Assembly: GCA_022842065.1 (NCBI GenBank)
Contig: JALHQH010000023.1
Coordinates: 1-64,000, forward strand
Length of the DNA: 64,000 nucleotides
Direction: 5' to 3'
DNA from: Caldilineaceae bacterium
GTDB taxonomy: Bacteria; Chloroflexota; Anaerolineae; Caldilineales; Caldilineaceae
The notes under the pieces were generated by a model. The model was not told the origin of the DNA, searched no databases, and saw nothing but the letters and a program-made list of their open reading frames with translations. Both the position numbers and the translations under genes were made by a program. The number at the start of each line of letters is the position of its first letter. Position 1 is the stretch's first letter. Below are positions 56,406 to 64,000 of the stretch, one piece after another.

Positions 56406-58598
56406 TTATTTTATCACCACGGGCAGGTAAAGCTGATGCTGATCGCCATCTTCGAGTTCCACATCATCCACACCATCGTGCGCATCGGCACTTTCAGCCG
56501 CTACCGCGGTGACGCTGTTCAGCCCCGCCGGCACATTGCTGACCAGCAGAGCGTCGATCACTTCGCCGCCGATGCCAATGTTCGCGCCATCCAGGAAGAG
56601 CGTGTAATTGCAACTAGTGGCAGCACCGGAGACCAACGAGCCGCAGCGCAACACATCCGCGCCGTCGCCGCTGACGCCATTCACCGCAAATGCGCCCAAC
56701 GTGGTCAGGTAGAGATCGCCATTAAAGCGCGAAGCCCCCAACAGATCCTCACTGGCGCTATCCGCCAACCCTACATCCGAGCCATCAAAGAAGAGCGACC
56801 AACTGCCAACGGTGGCGTCGCCGGTCTGGCTGACGGTCAGCTGCGCCAGGTCTTCGTCATTGCCCGCCAAGCCAGGTACATTAAAATCGCCGGTGGTGCC
56901 GATCAAGAGCGTCACGCTGCTGCCCGCCTGGCTGACCACGGTGAGGCTGTCGATGTCTTCACCATTGGTTGTCAACCCGACGTCCGAGCCGTCAATGTAC
57001 ATGCTGAACGAACCGGCGGTGGTTGTGCCGAGCGACGTTGGCGCAAAGCGCAGCACGTCCGCATCGTCGGCGGCTATGCCATTGACCGTGATGGGGTTGT
57101 TGAAGCTGAGCAACAGGCTGCCATCATTGAGTCGCGCAAAAGCATCTACATCGCCCGTTGCTACGCCTACATCGGAGCCATCAAAGAACATAGCCCATGT
57201 GCCAACCACGATGTCATAGACCAAAATATCTTCATCATCGAATCTGACGCCGCCCACATTGCCACCGGTGGTGGAGCTGAGATAGAGCGTGCTGGGCGCG
57301 TTGCCGGCAACCGGCGTGGCGGTCGGCGTTGGTCCTGGCGTGGGGGTGGGTGGGGGGGTGCCGCCAAGCGTGAACAGATAGATCGAGCCTGCCAGTGAAC
57401 CGTTGTCGTCGTCACCAACGGCGCCAATCACCACGTTTGAACCAGAGATGGAGACCGAGCCGCCAAAACCGTCGCCGGCCTGACCATCGCTGGCCACCAA
57501 TTTCGCCTGCTGCGTGGCTGTTGCAATCTCAAATAGATAGGCCGCGCCCACACCATTGTCAAGCGGCGCGCCGACAAGCAAGGTTGCACCATCGATGTCC
57601 ACCGCGTCGCCAAAGCGCGCGCCGGCCTGCCCATCTGCCGCGGTGATTTTCGAGATCTGCTGCCCCGTGGTCGCATTAAACAGGTAGACGGCACCAGAGC
57701 TTGCGCCGTGATCATCATCAAACGGTGCACCAACCGCCAAGACTTGATCATTGATCGCCACACTGAGCCCAAATAGATCATCGGCAGCGCCGTCATTGGC
57801 CGTAATTTTTCGCTGCTGTTGCGCGGTCGCGGCGTTAAACAGATAAACTGATCCAGAATCAACACCCCGATCATCATCGAAGGGAGAACTGATTACCGCC
57901 GTGCGATTGGAAACCGCCACGCGACGACCAAAATTATCGGCAAAATCCGGATCGCCGGCGAAAATTTTGCTAACCACTTGCCGATTGCTCGCCCTGTAAA
58001 TATAGGCCGCACCACCGCCGCCATTTGCCCCTTCAACATCGCCAGGTGCGCCCACAACGATGTAATTGTCCGAAATGCCAACCGAAAATCCATAGAAATT
58101 GAAGCTCGTATCGTCGTTGATGGGCGAGAACGGCAGCAATCGCGTAATGAGATTGCCGGTTGTCATGTTATAGAGATAGACCGCACCACTATTTTCACCC
58201 CCTTGGCTCTTAAGCGCTGCGCCGATCACGGCCACGTTATCCTCCACCGCAACCGACTCGCCAAAAAAGTCCTCGCGGTTGCCCAAGATTTCATTGTCGG
58301 ATGCGCGATCAACAGCCAGAAGCTTGCGAAGGACGGTGCCCGCATTGGCATCCACTTGATAAGCCGCGCCGGCTTCCCGTCCCAGATCCTCATCAAAGCG
58401 CGCGCCGGCCACTACCGTAGAACCGCTGACCGCCACGCTAAAACCAAACTGATCGTCTGTCGCGACCGCGGTCGGAATGACTTTATGGGTCTCGGCAACT
58501 GTTTGGGCAAAGACCGCTGTAGAGAGTGACAAGATAACCAGACCAAGCAGCGAGAGATAGAAGAGCTTTGATAGCATCTTCCAATGACGTCTATCCAT
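56406..58598 (-). CDS. secreted FG-GAP repeat protein with LYLPVV tail
   Basis: A 730-residue exported protein. The signal peptide (MLSKLFYLSLLGLVILSLST) is followed by at least seven FG-GAP beta-propeller units, each with DxFGxSVA and GAxYLF (for example DDLFGLSVAINDQVLAVGAP). A Pro/Thr linker (TPPPTPTPGPTPTATP) separates this integrin-like propeller from a second domain with five GTW-x-FFDGSDVG repeats. The last residues are LYLPVVIK, the same type of tail as in the other FG-GAP protein here. The start at 58598 gives a normal signal; upstream open sequence is unrelated. Surface display and ligand binding are inferred. Confidence 0.85.
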   Translation of the reverse strand: MDRRHWKMLSKLFYLSLLGLVILSLSTAVFAQTVAETHKVIPTAVATDDQFGFSVAVSGSTVVAGARFDEDLGREAGAAYQVDANAGTVLRKLLAVDRASDNEILGNREDFFGESVAVEDNVAVIGAALKSQGGENSGAVYLYNMTTGNLITRLLPFSPINDDTSFNFYGFSVGISDNYIVVGAPGDVEGANGGGGAAYIYRASNRQVVSKIFAGDPDFADNFGRRVAVSNRTAVISSPFDDDRGVDSGSVYLFNAATAQQQRKITANDGAADDLFGLSVAINDQVLAVGAPFDDDHGASSGAVYLFNATTGQQISKITAADGQAGARFGDAVDIDGATLLVGAPLDNGVGAAYLFEIATATQQAKLVASDGQAGDGFGGSVSISGSNVVIGAVGDDDNGSLAGSIYLFTLGGTPPPTPTPGPTPTATPVAGNAPSTLYLSSTTGGNVGGVRFDDEDILVYDIVVGTWAMFFDGSDVGVATGDVDAFARLNDGSLLLSFNNPITVNGIAADDADVLRFAPTSLGTTTAGSFSMYIDGSDVGLTTNGEDIDSLTVVSQAGSSVTLLIGTTGDFNVPGLAGNDEDLAQLTVSQTGDATVGSWSLFFDGSDVGLADSASEDLLGASRFNGDLYLTTLGAFAVNGVSGDGADVLRCGSLVSGAATSCNYTLFLDGANIGIGGEVIDALLVSNVPAGLNSVTAVAAESADAHDGVDDVELEDGDQHQLYLPVVIK

Positions 58599-58996
58599 GT
58601 GAGACACAGCAGATTTCCTTTCGCGTATGCGATTTAATAGGAACGTACACAATTGACAGGGCAAACGATGGCTTTGATAAATTCTGGCCCCTGGCCAGGT
58701 GAAAGCGACAGAATTCAGCAAGGCAGCGTTCAAGTTGCGGGGAATGAGATGTGATCACAACACTCAATCAGCGAGTATAGTGGGGCGTGGCTGGGGCTTA
58801 GGTAGGAGTACCTACATTAGATATTACGTAAATATTACCTGTTTTCGCTTGACCTACTTTCGGCCAAAGCCAACTTCAGTACCCTTAAAAGTTCGCGCGA
58901 GAATTGCCTCCACCGCTTTACGATGAGCGCAAGACGCGGCAGCCGTCATCGAACGGCTGCCAAGACCGTCACGCATTGTTTTGAGGACATCACACG
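58599..58996. other. intergenic region upstream of FG-GAP gene
   Basis: About 400 bp that must contain the promoter of the minus-strand FG-GAP gene. No coding sequence or RNA gene was recognised. Confidence 0.4.
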
Positions 58997-59150
58997 ATTA
59001 CGCTGCTGTCCATGCTGATCCTGGGTGAGAAAGTAGGGCCGCGACGGTGGGCGGCGCTGGGTCTGGGCTTTCTGGGCATGCTGCAGATTGCCTGTCCGCC
59101 CCGGTTTTGCCGCCTTCAACCTGGGATCGATCTTTATTCTGATCTCGGTG
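58997..59150 (+). pseudogene. remnant of an EamA/DMT-family transporter
   Basis: One frame reads ITLLSMLILGEKVGPRRWAA then LGLGFLGML, a typical helix-loop-helix of EamA permeases. After one base shift near 59096-59102 the sequence continues RPGFAAFNLGSIFILIS, the next conserved part (normally xRPGxxxF...). Both ends of the protein are missing and no start is present. Confidence 0.7.
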
Positions 59151-59463
59151 GATGGTGAGCGGACCTTTCGTGTGGATTGAAAAAAGCAGGTGTACAGATC
59201 CGCTGACTGCTCACCTTCTGATGTTGGGGTAGGCTCAACGCTAGGGAAAGCACACCAGTGCGGATCATCTACTCTTCGGTGGCTTAACTTATGCCGTGGA
59301 CTTTGGCCTGTCTGAGGCAGAGCAAGATGCATTACAGAAATCGGACTTTTGCAGTTGGTTCATTAATTTTCTGTTAACTGAGCATTGGTATAAAGAATAG
59401 GAAACAAGGAAACTACTCTTTTACCCAAGCGCAGTATCCCCCCATTCCAGAAAGGAATATAGA
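59151..59463. other. intergenic region, no gene recognised
   Basis: About 310 bp. A short open stretch reading GLTYAVDFGLSEAEQDALQK (about 59279-59338) looks coding-like but has no recognisable relatives or start. A promoter for the downstream FG-GAP gene is expected here. Confidence 0.35.
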
Positions 59464-60858
59464 GTGAAAATTTACCCGATCAAAATTTCAAGTTTGGTAC
59501 TGCTTGTCGTGGCGATCCTACCGCTATTGCTGGGTACAACGAATCTAGCAATAGCAAAATCAATCACAGTGGCAGTGCAGTTGCAAGCAGCAGTCGCACA
59601 CACTTTTCCAAAACCAAGGGCGGTTCCGGGGCAATCGACCCCAAAGTGGGCGAGTTTGTCACAGACTAGCGTCTTTGTCGAACAGTCACCTGTGATCGCC
59701 CCCGATGGCGCAGCTTATGATTCTTTTGGTAGCGCTGTGGCACTAGATGGCGATACGCTTATTGTTGGTGCCGGCACGGTTTCGGTAAGTGGCAGTTCTA
59801 GACCAGGGGTAGTGGATGTCTTTATGCGTAGCAACAGTAGCTGGAATCGACAGCAGCGGTTGTTTGCTAATGACGGCGCAGATGGTGATGGATTTGGTTA
59901 CCGGGTAGCGTTGGATGGTGATACCGCTGTGGTCGGCGCTTATTTTGCCGGGGTAGACGGTAAACCGCAACAAGGAGCGGCATATATCTTCGTCCGTACG
60001 GGTACCACTTGGCAGCAACAACAGAAGTTGGTTGCCGCTGACGGTGCAGCAGGCGATCAGTTCGGTCAATCACTGGCAATAGCCGGCGATACGGTTGTGA
60101 TTGGCGCTGCTACGAGCAATATCCAGGGGGCGGCGTATGTCTTCATGCGTAATGGCACCACCTGGAGCCAGCAACAAAAGCTAGTCGCTGCTGACGGTGC
60201 AGTCAATGACCAATTTGGACACGCGGTGGCATTGGTTGGTGACACTGCCATCATCGGTGCACCTTTTGGGCGAAGTGATAGCTGGCAGGGAGCGGCGTAT
60301 GTATTTGTGCGCAGTGGCACCACCTGGAGCCAGCAACAAAAACTAGTCGCTGCTGATGGTGCAACCAGAGATCAATTTGGCATGTCGGTGGCACTAGCGG
60401 ATGATACTGTCTTGATCGGTGCCCCTGGGGCTGCTGGAAACCAGAATCCCGTTCAGGGGGCGGCCTATCTATTCGTACAAAACGGCACTACTTGGAGCCA
60501 GCAGCAAAAACTAGTCGCAGTCAACGGTACAGAAAATAACTTATTTGGTCGGTCGGTAGCATTGGATGGCGACACAGCAGTGATTAGCAGTAGTATGGGT
60601 GACAATATCTGGCATGGCTTGGCCTATCTATTCGTAAGGAGTGGCAGCACTTGGCGCCAGCAACAGCAACTGATCGCCGCCGAGAGCACCGAAGATGATC
60701 TTGATCTTTTTGGCAACGCTGTGGCCTTGGACGGCGATACAGCGCTATTCGGTGCTGCATACGCCACTGTGGGTGATAATGCTGAACAGGGCCGGGTTTA
60801 TGTTTTTGAAAGACAACTACTTGGTAACGAACTTTATCTGCCACTAGTTGCGCACTAA
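59464..60858 (+). CDS. secreted FG-GAP repeat protein, copy 2, with LYLPLV tail
   Basis: A 464-residue exported protein. A GTG start preceded by AAAGGAA gives a signal peptide (ISSLVLLVVAILPLLLG). About seven FG-GAP units of roughly 54 residues follow, each with GTTWxQQQKLVAADGA, DQFGxSVAL, GDTxxIGAP and GAAYVFVR. Three central units are nearly identical at DNA level (around 60153, 60315 and 60484), indicating recent duplication or gene conversion. The protein ends NELYLPLVAH. It is distinct from the 56.4-kb FG-GAP protein but shares the tail. Confidence 0.85.
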   Translation: MKIYPIKISSLVLLVVAILPLLLGTTNLAIAKSITVAVQLQAAVAHTFPKPRAVPGQSTPKWASLSQTSVFVEQSPVIAPDGAAYDSFGSAVALDGDTLIVGAGTVSVSGSSRPGVVDVFMRSNSSWNRQQRLFANDGADGDGFGYRVALDGDTAVVGAYFAGVDGKPQQGAAYIFVRTGTTWQQQQKLVAADGAAGDQFGQSLAIAGDTVVIGAATSNIQGAAYVFMRNGTTWSQQQKLVAADGAVNDQFGHAVALVGDTAIIGAPFGRSDSWQGAAYVFVRSGTTWSQQQKLVAADGATRDQFGMSVALADDTVLIGAPGAAGNQNPVQGAAYLFVQNGTTWSQQQKLVAVNGTENNLFGRSVALDGDTAVISSSMGDNIWHGLAYLFVRSGSTWRQQQQLIAAESTEDDLDLFGNAVALDGDTALFGAAYATVGDNAEQGRVYVFERQLLGNELYLPLVAH

Positions 60859-60908
60859 CGTAGCAAGCGGTAGATCAATGCACTATTCCACATAGAGATA
60901 GTCCCTCA

Positions 60909-61009
60909 TACGACAACGTTAAATTGGCCGTCGCGCTGCTCTGTACACGAGTCGAGTACGCTCATGGCCCTAGCTGCGCCCAATGGGCACATAATTTAAC
61001 GTTGTCGTA
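60909..61009. mobile_element. MITE-like element, family B, copy 2
   Basis: 101 bp with the same perfect 17-bp ends as the element at 49316-49408. The inverted repeats extend 5 further bases outward (ccctca / tgaggg). The inside differs almost completely from copy 1. The right end adjoins a 45-bp repeat also present at 55839-55883. Confidence 0.8.
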
Positions 61010-61053
61010 TGAGGGAAAGCATAGTTGCGCGAAAATTCGAGGAAAGCAGCGGC
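61009..61053. repeat. 45-bp direct repeat, copy 2
   Basis: Exact copy of 55839-55883, starting at the last base of the family B element. This may be the element's original target or part of a longer composite element. Confidence 0.8.
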
Positions 61054-61223
61054 CGCAGACAAATCAGCCGAATCCAGAAAATTCGCGTTCGCTCTTCGCT
61101 GCTAAAGGTTATGCCAACTGACTTTCGTGGCCCGCAAACGGTCACCGCTGGATCGGGTAATCGGCTGGGTTCTTTGTATCGTAATTGCACTTGATTGATT
61201 GAACAAACACTGCTGATCATCCC

Positions 61224-61259
61224 CGAACAATCGTTAGCTTTTGCGCTAACGATTGTTCG
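61224..61259. promoter_or_regulatory. 15-bp inverted repeat, putative ArsR operator
   Basis: cgaacaatcgttagc and its exact complement with a 6-base spacer, ending 17 bp before the start codon of the ArsR-type regulator. TTTATACTT between the repeat and the ATG may be the -10 region. Autoregulation by the encoded repressor is inferred. Confidence 0.65.
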
Positions 61260-61276
61260 CGTTTATACTTAGCCTC

Positions 61277-61621
61277 ATGGATCACTATCCAGATCAACTC
61301 AACCAGATCTTTCAAGCGCTTGCCGACCCGACGCGACGTGCGGTGTTGCAGGAATTGGGCCGGGGTGTAGCCAGCGTGGGTGAGCTGGCCAAGCCATTCG
61401 ATATGGCCTTGCCTTCCTTCATGAAACATATCCACTGTCTGGAGGAGTGTGGTTTGATCCGCACCCACAAGGCAGGGCGCATACGGCTGTGTGTCATGGA
61501 GGAGCACGCATTGGTGGCGGTCGAAAGCTGGCTCACGGCTCAACGCGCCCTTTGGGAAGCGCGCACCGATCGGCTTGAACAATTCGTAATGGCTAGTCAA
61601 CAACAGGAAACAGCACCATGA
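61277..61621 (+). CDS. ArsR-family transcription regulator
   Basis: A 114-residue winged-helix repressor: FQALADPTRRAVLQELGRGV, SVGELAKPFDMALPSFMKHI and HCLEECGLIRTHKAGRIRLC. No Cys-based metal site of the CadC/SmtB kind is seen. This is the type found paired with AHSA1-domain genes. The ATG at 61277 has no strong ribosome-binding site and may be leaderless, given the near -10 box. Its stop overlaps the next start (ATGA), coupling translation. Confidence 0.88.
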   Translation: MDHYPDQLNQIFQALADPTRRAVLQELGRGVASVGELAKPFDMALPSFMKHIHCLEECGLIRTHKAGRIRLCVMEEHALVAVESWLTAQRALWEARTDRLEQFVMASQQQETAP

Positions 61622-62094
61622 ACCAATCTTTCAATCCAACCCTTGACTTGGTCATCACGCGGGTCATCAAAGCGCCACGCGCCGCAGTCTGGCGTGCCTG
61701 GAGCGATCCCAGCAGCTTTGCCCAATGGTGGGTGCCCGCGCCGGCCCAATGCCAAGTGGTGGCAATGGAACTTAGCCCTGGTGGTGCTTTTATCACCCAA
61801 ATCAGCGAAAATGGCGGCGATTTTATGCCCCATCTTAATGGCTGTTTTCTCGCCGTCGAGGAAACGGAACGCCTTGTCTTCACCACTTGCCTGGTCAGTG
61901 GTTGGCGACCGGCCGAGGTGCCATTTATCACGGCGATCATCCGCTTTGCGGATCATCCACTAGGTACGGAATATGTGGCCACTGTCATGCACAAGAGCAA
62001 TGCCGACCGCAACAGCCATGAAGAACTGGGCTTCTACGACGGGTGGGGAACGGTCATCGAGCAACTTGCCAAACTGGTGGAGCAAAGCGCATAA
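61618..62094 (+). CDS. AHSA1-type SRPBCC protein
   Basis: A 158-residue START-like protein of the AHSA1 (Hsp90 ATPase activator homologue) group: LVITRVIKAPRAAVWRAWSD, FAQWWVPAP, LSPGGAFITQI and a C-terminal helix FYDGWGTVIEQLAKLVEQ. It is translationally coupled to the ArsR-type regulator, a conserved pairing in many bacteria. A small hydrophobic ligand is likely; the physiological role is unknown. Confidence 0.9.
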   Translation: MNQSFNPTLDLVITRVIKAPRAAVWRAWSDPSSFAQWWVPAPAQCQVVAMELSPGGAFITQISENGGDFMPHLNGCFLAVEETERLVFTTCLVSGWRPAEVPFITAIIRFADHPLGTEYVATVMHKSNADRNSHEELGFYDGWGTVIEQLAKLVEQSA

Positions 62095-62194
62095 CAGAGG
62101 AACGATGAGAAAACTTGTTGTCGGTTTCGAGCCGCCATTGTGAAAAGAAGCTCACCAGCCGATGGAGGGTATTGTACACCGTCGGCGACCGAGA

Positions 62195-62830
62195 TTAAGC
62201 AAATCCAGCATTTTCCACCCGCAGCTCGGTAAAATAGCCTTCCGTGCCGATGTCAACCCACAGGCCAATGCCGCCGGAGGCATTGGCACCATGCTTTAAA
62301 TCGTTCACGATTAAGACAGGATGCTCGCTGCCGTTTAAATAGAGCTGCGCTTTCTCATCCCTGACCTCGATCTTAATCGTGATCCATTCGTTAAGCCCCA
62401 TGTCGGCGTATGATTCATATTGGCCAGGGGCTTCTTGCCGAAGGCGATCAAACTTGAAGGCGGGATAGGAGAAATATTGCGTAGCACGGTTTCTGCGCAC
62501 CTGATCGGCGGCCCGACCATTGGTTGGGCGAATATAAATGCACTCGAACTGCGTATTGTTTTCATCAATTCTGAACGCAACGCCGATAAAGCCGCGGGCG
62601 AAGTCGGGGGCATCGGCCAACAGCTTACTCAGCACGGTAACCTCAATGATGCCATTTTTGAAGTCAGCGTTGCCGAGTCTGGCAAAGGTCGCTTCGTCAA
62701 CAGCCGTTACCTTGGGATCTTTGGTGACGCGGAGTGCCTCTTTGCCTTCGATTCTGGCTGTGCTGACAAACGTGTTGACTGGACGAAGGTTGGCGAGTTC
62801 TTCACCGACCAGGGTCGTTATTTTCTTCAT
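62195..62830 (-). CDS. concanavalin-like beta-sandwich protein (DUF1080-like)
   Basis: A 211-residue cytoplasmic protein with no signal peptide. The fold is suggested by FKNGIIEVTVLSKLLADAPD, FARGFIGVAFRIDENNTQFE, NEWITIKIEVRDEKAQLYLN and GIGLWVDIGTEGYFTELRV, as in 3-keto-disaccharide hydrolase (DUF1080) and LamG-like domains. AAGGAAA precedes the ATG at 62830. Activity unknown; a carbohydrate-related role is inferred from fold only. Confidence 0.7.
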   Translation of the reverse strand: MKKITTLVGEELANLRPVNTFVSTARIEGKEALRVTKDPKVTAVDEATFARLGNADFKNGIIEVTVLSKLLADAPDFARGFIGVAFRIDENNTQFECIYIRPTNGRAADQVRRNRATQYFSYPAFKFDRLRQEAPGQYESYADMGLNEWITIKIEVRDEKAQLYLNGSEHPVLIVNDLKHGANASGGIGLWVDIGTEGYFTELRVENAGFA

Positions 62831-62864
62831 CGTTGTTTCCTTGCCATTCTGTGTTCTAGCGGAT

Positions 62865-63784
62865 TCAGGGTAGACCCACGAGCTTGCCGGTAGCATTGTT
62901 TGCTTCCATATCGGCATGTGCGGTGACAATCTCATCAAACGTGTACGTATGATGCAGTGGCACGGTCAGGCGGCCGCGCCCAGGGGGCACCCGGACTGCT
63001 TCAAGAAAAGATTGCAGGACAGCGGCCGGGAGATCGGTGGCCTCGCCACTGTAGGCGGTCAGCCGTACACCACGCGGTAAATACGCGATTGGGTAGAAGT
63101 CGCGAACAGTCCACTGATTACTCAACATGCCGGTGAAGCAGACAACGCCGTGGATCGCTGTCGCGCGCAGCGTGTCGGGCAACGTGGGCGTGCCCACCAG
63201 TTCAAGCGCCGTATCGACGCCGGCTGGAAAGATCGCCCGCACCTGGGCGGCGGGTGGTGGCGAGAACGGTGAGACCACGATCTTTGGCCAACACGGCGGC
63301 GGCCATCCCAACCGCCGCTGTGCCGCCGCGGATCAGCAGGGACTGACCGGGTTGCGTATCGAGACCGATGGTTAGCGAGCCATAAGCGGTCTGCAACATC
63401 TCGGGTACGGCACCAAGGGTCGCCCAATCCAACGGGGAATGAAATGGAATGACCTGGAGGGCGGGGACACATGTGTACTCGGCGTAGCCGCCGTCGAAGG
63501 TGCGGCCCATGCCCCCCATCATCGTGGCGACCTGCTGGCCAACGGGAAATTCGCCCCCTGGCGCGGCGGCGACAATACCCGTGGCCTCGATGCCCAGCAC
63601 TCGTGGAAAGGTCACCCCTTCCGCAAGGTCAAGCCGGGTGTGCAGTTCGGAGCGGTTGAGGCCAAAGGCTTTGACGCGGATCAGCACCCAGCCCGGACGC
63701 GGGGGGGATGGGCAGTGTACGGATTTGCAGCGCATCTGGTGGACCCGGCGCTTCCAGCACAACGGCTCGCATGGTAGTTGTCAT
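62865..63784 (-). pseudogene. zinc-type alcohol dehydrogenase/quinone oxidoreductase, two lesions
   Basis: MDR-superfamily NADPH quinone oxidoreductase. The start MTTTMRAVVLEAPGPPDALQ is preceded by GGAGA. Lesion 1: a run of seven G at 63701-63707 (C on the coding strand); with six, the frame reads IPPRPGWVLIRVKAFGLNRS correctly. Lesion 2: after GLTVLATTRR, near 63255-63265, the sequence jumps to AQVRAIFPAGVDTALELVG in another frame; about 20-25 residues normally lie between. The nucleotide-binding loop (LIRGGTAAVGMAAAVLAKDR) is intact. It is a pseudogene unless both are assembly errors. Confidence 0.8.
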
Positions 63785-64000
63785 AGATCTTCTCCATTAT
63801 TGGCTGCGTTCAGCAGACGCTTGACGAGGCTCATCTGGATCATGTCAAAATACTCGGCTCAGATATCTGGGGATTTGTATTGAAGATTTGTTGAAGGACG
63901 TTTTGCTGCTCGCTTTCTGCAACGGATAATGGCTCAGCCATTGCTTTTGTATTTATTTCAGCTAATTTCTACCACATTTCTTTTGGCTCTTGATTTGGGA
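63785..64000. other. window end, no gene recognised
   Basis: About 215 bp upstream of the broken oxidoreductase gene. It should hold that gene's promoter. No coding sequence was recognised before the window ends. Confidence 0.4.

Noticed and set aside
56436..57398. 320-codon open frame opposite the FG-GAP gene
   Set aside because: Antisense shadow of repeated FG-GAP/GSDVG coding sequence; no start signal or family motif.

Overview
The window reads as chromosomal DNA of an aerobic, heterotrophic Chloroflexota-like bacterium. Support for this comes from F420-type luciferase-like oxidoreductases, a caa3 oxidase with fused subunits I and III, lipoproteins with very long Thr/Pro linkers, two secreted FG-GAP proteins that end in the same LYLPxV tail, an AfsR/SARP-type regulator, and many short inverted-repeat elements between genes. 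The assignment is inferred from gene style; no rRNA or other phylogenetic marker is present. I found no tRNA, rRNA, CRISPR array, phage module or complete insertion sequence.

Layout. 0-10.5 kb: repair and housekeeping genes (partial UvsE, UDP-glucose pyrophosphorylase, topoisomerase IB, PAP2 phosphatase) and a set of envelope/stress proteins (SRPBCC, CsbD, HtrA, BON). 10.6-20.5 kb: a respiratory block read entirely on the minus strand. It holds two CoxII-cytochrome c proteins, two near-identical cytochrome c lipoproteins, a haem-binding protein, a CoxI-III fusion and an FAD (GMC) dehydrogenase with its small subunit. A working model is that sugar or alcohol oxidation feeds electrons through lipid-anchored cytochromes c to a caa3-type oxidase. 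20.7-25.2 kb: two DUF2383-type proteins and a large Thr/Pro lipoprotein. 25.8-44.7 kb: accessory genes (ClbS/DfsB, VOC, beta-lactamase-like, amidohydrolase, alpha/beta hydrolase, regulators). 45-56 kb: a GH109-like oxidoreductase, aldo/keto reductases, a TetR regulator beside membrane genes, a cupin, a 958-residue SARP/NB-ARC/TPR regulator, an unknown beta-propeller-like protein, and a UroD-like/YhcH pair. 56-64 kb: two FG-GAP secreted proteins, an ArsR-AHSA1 pair, a beta-sandwich protein and a broken quinone-oxidoreductase gene.

Two features dominate the window. First, there are many broken genes: four are interrupted by a single in-frame stop with the frame intact on both sides (34.3, 35.5, 37.0 and 42.5 kb), and others are frameshifted, internally deleted or reduced to end fragments. 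Nearly all lie between 26 and 64 kb. Second, at least five unrelated families of miniature inverted-repeat elements (about 50-170 bp) and many long perfect hairpins sit between genes. Three of those families are present in two copies within the window, which supports mobility. Together they suggest an accessory, fast-decaying region, although assembly or base-calling errors have to be excluded for the single-base lesions.
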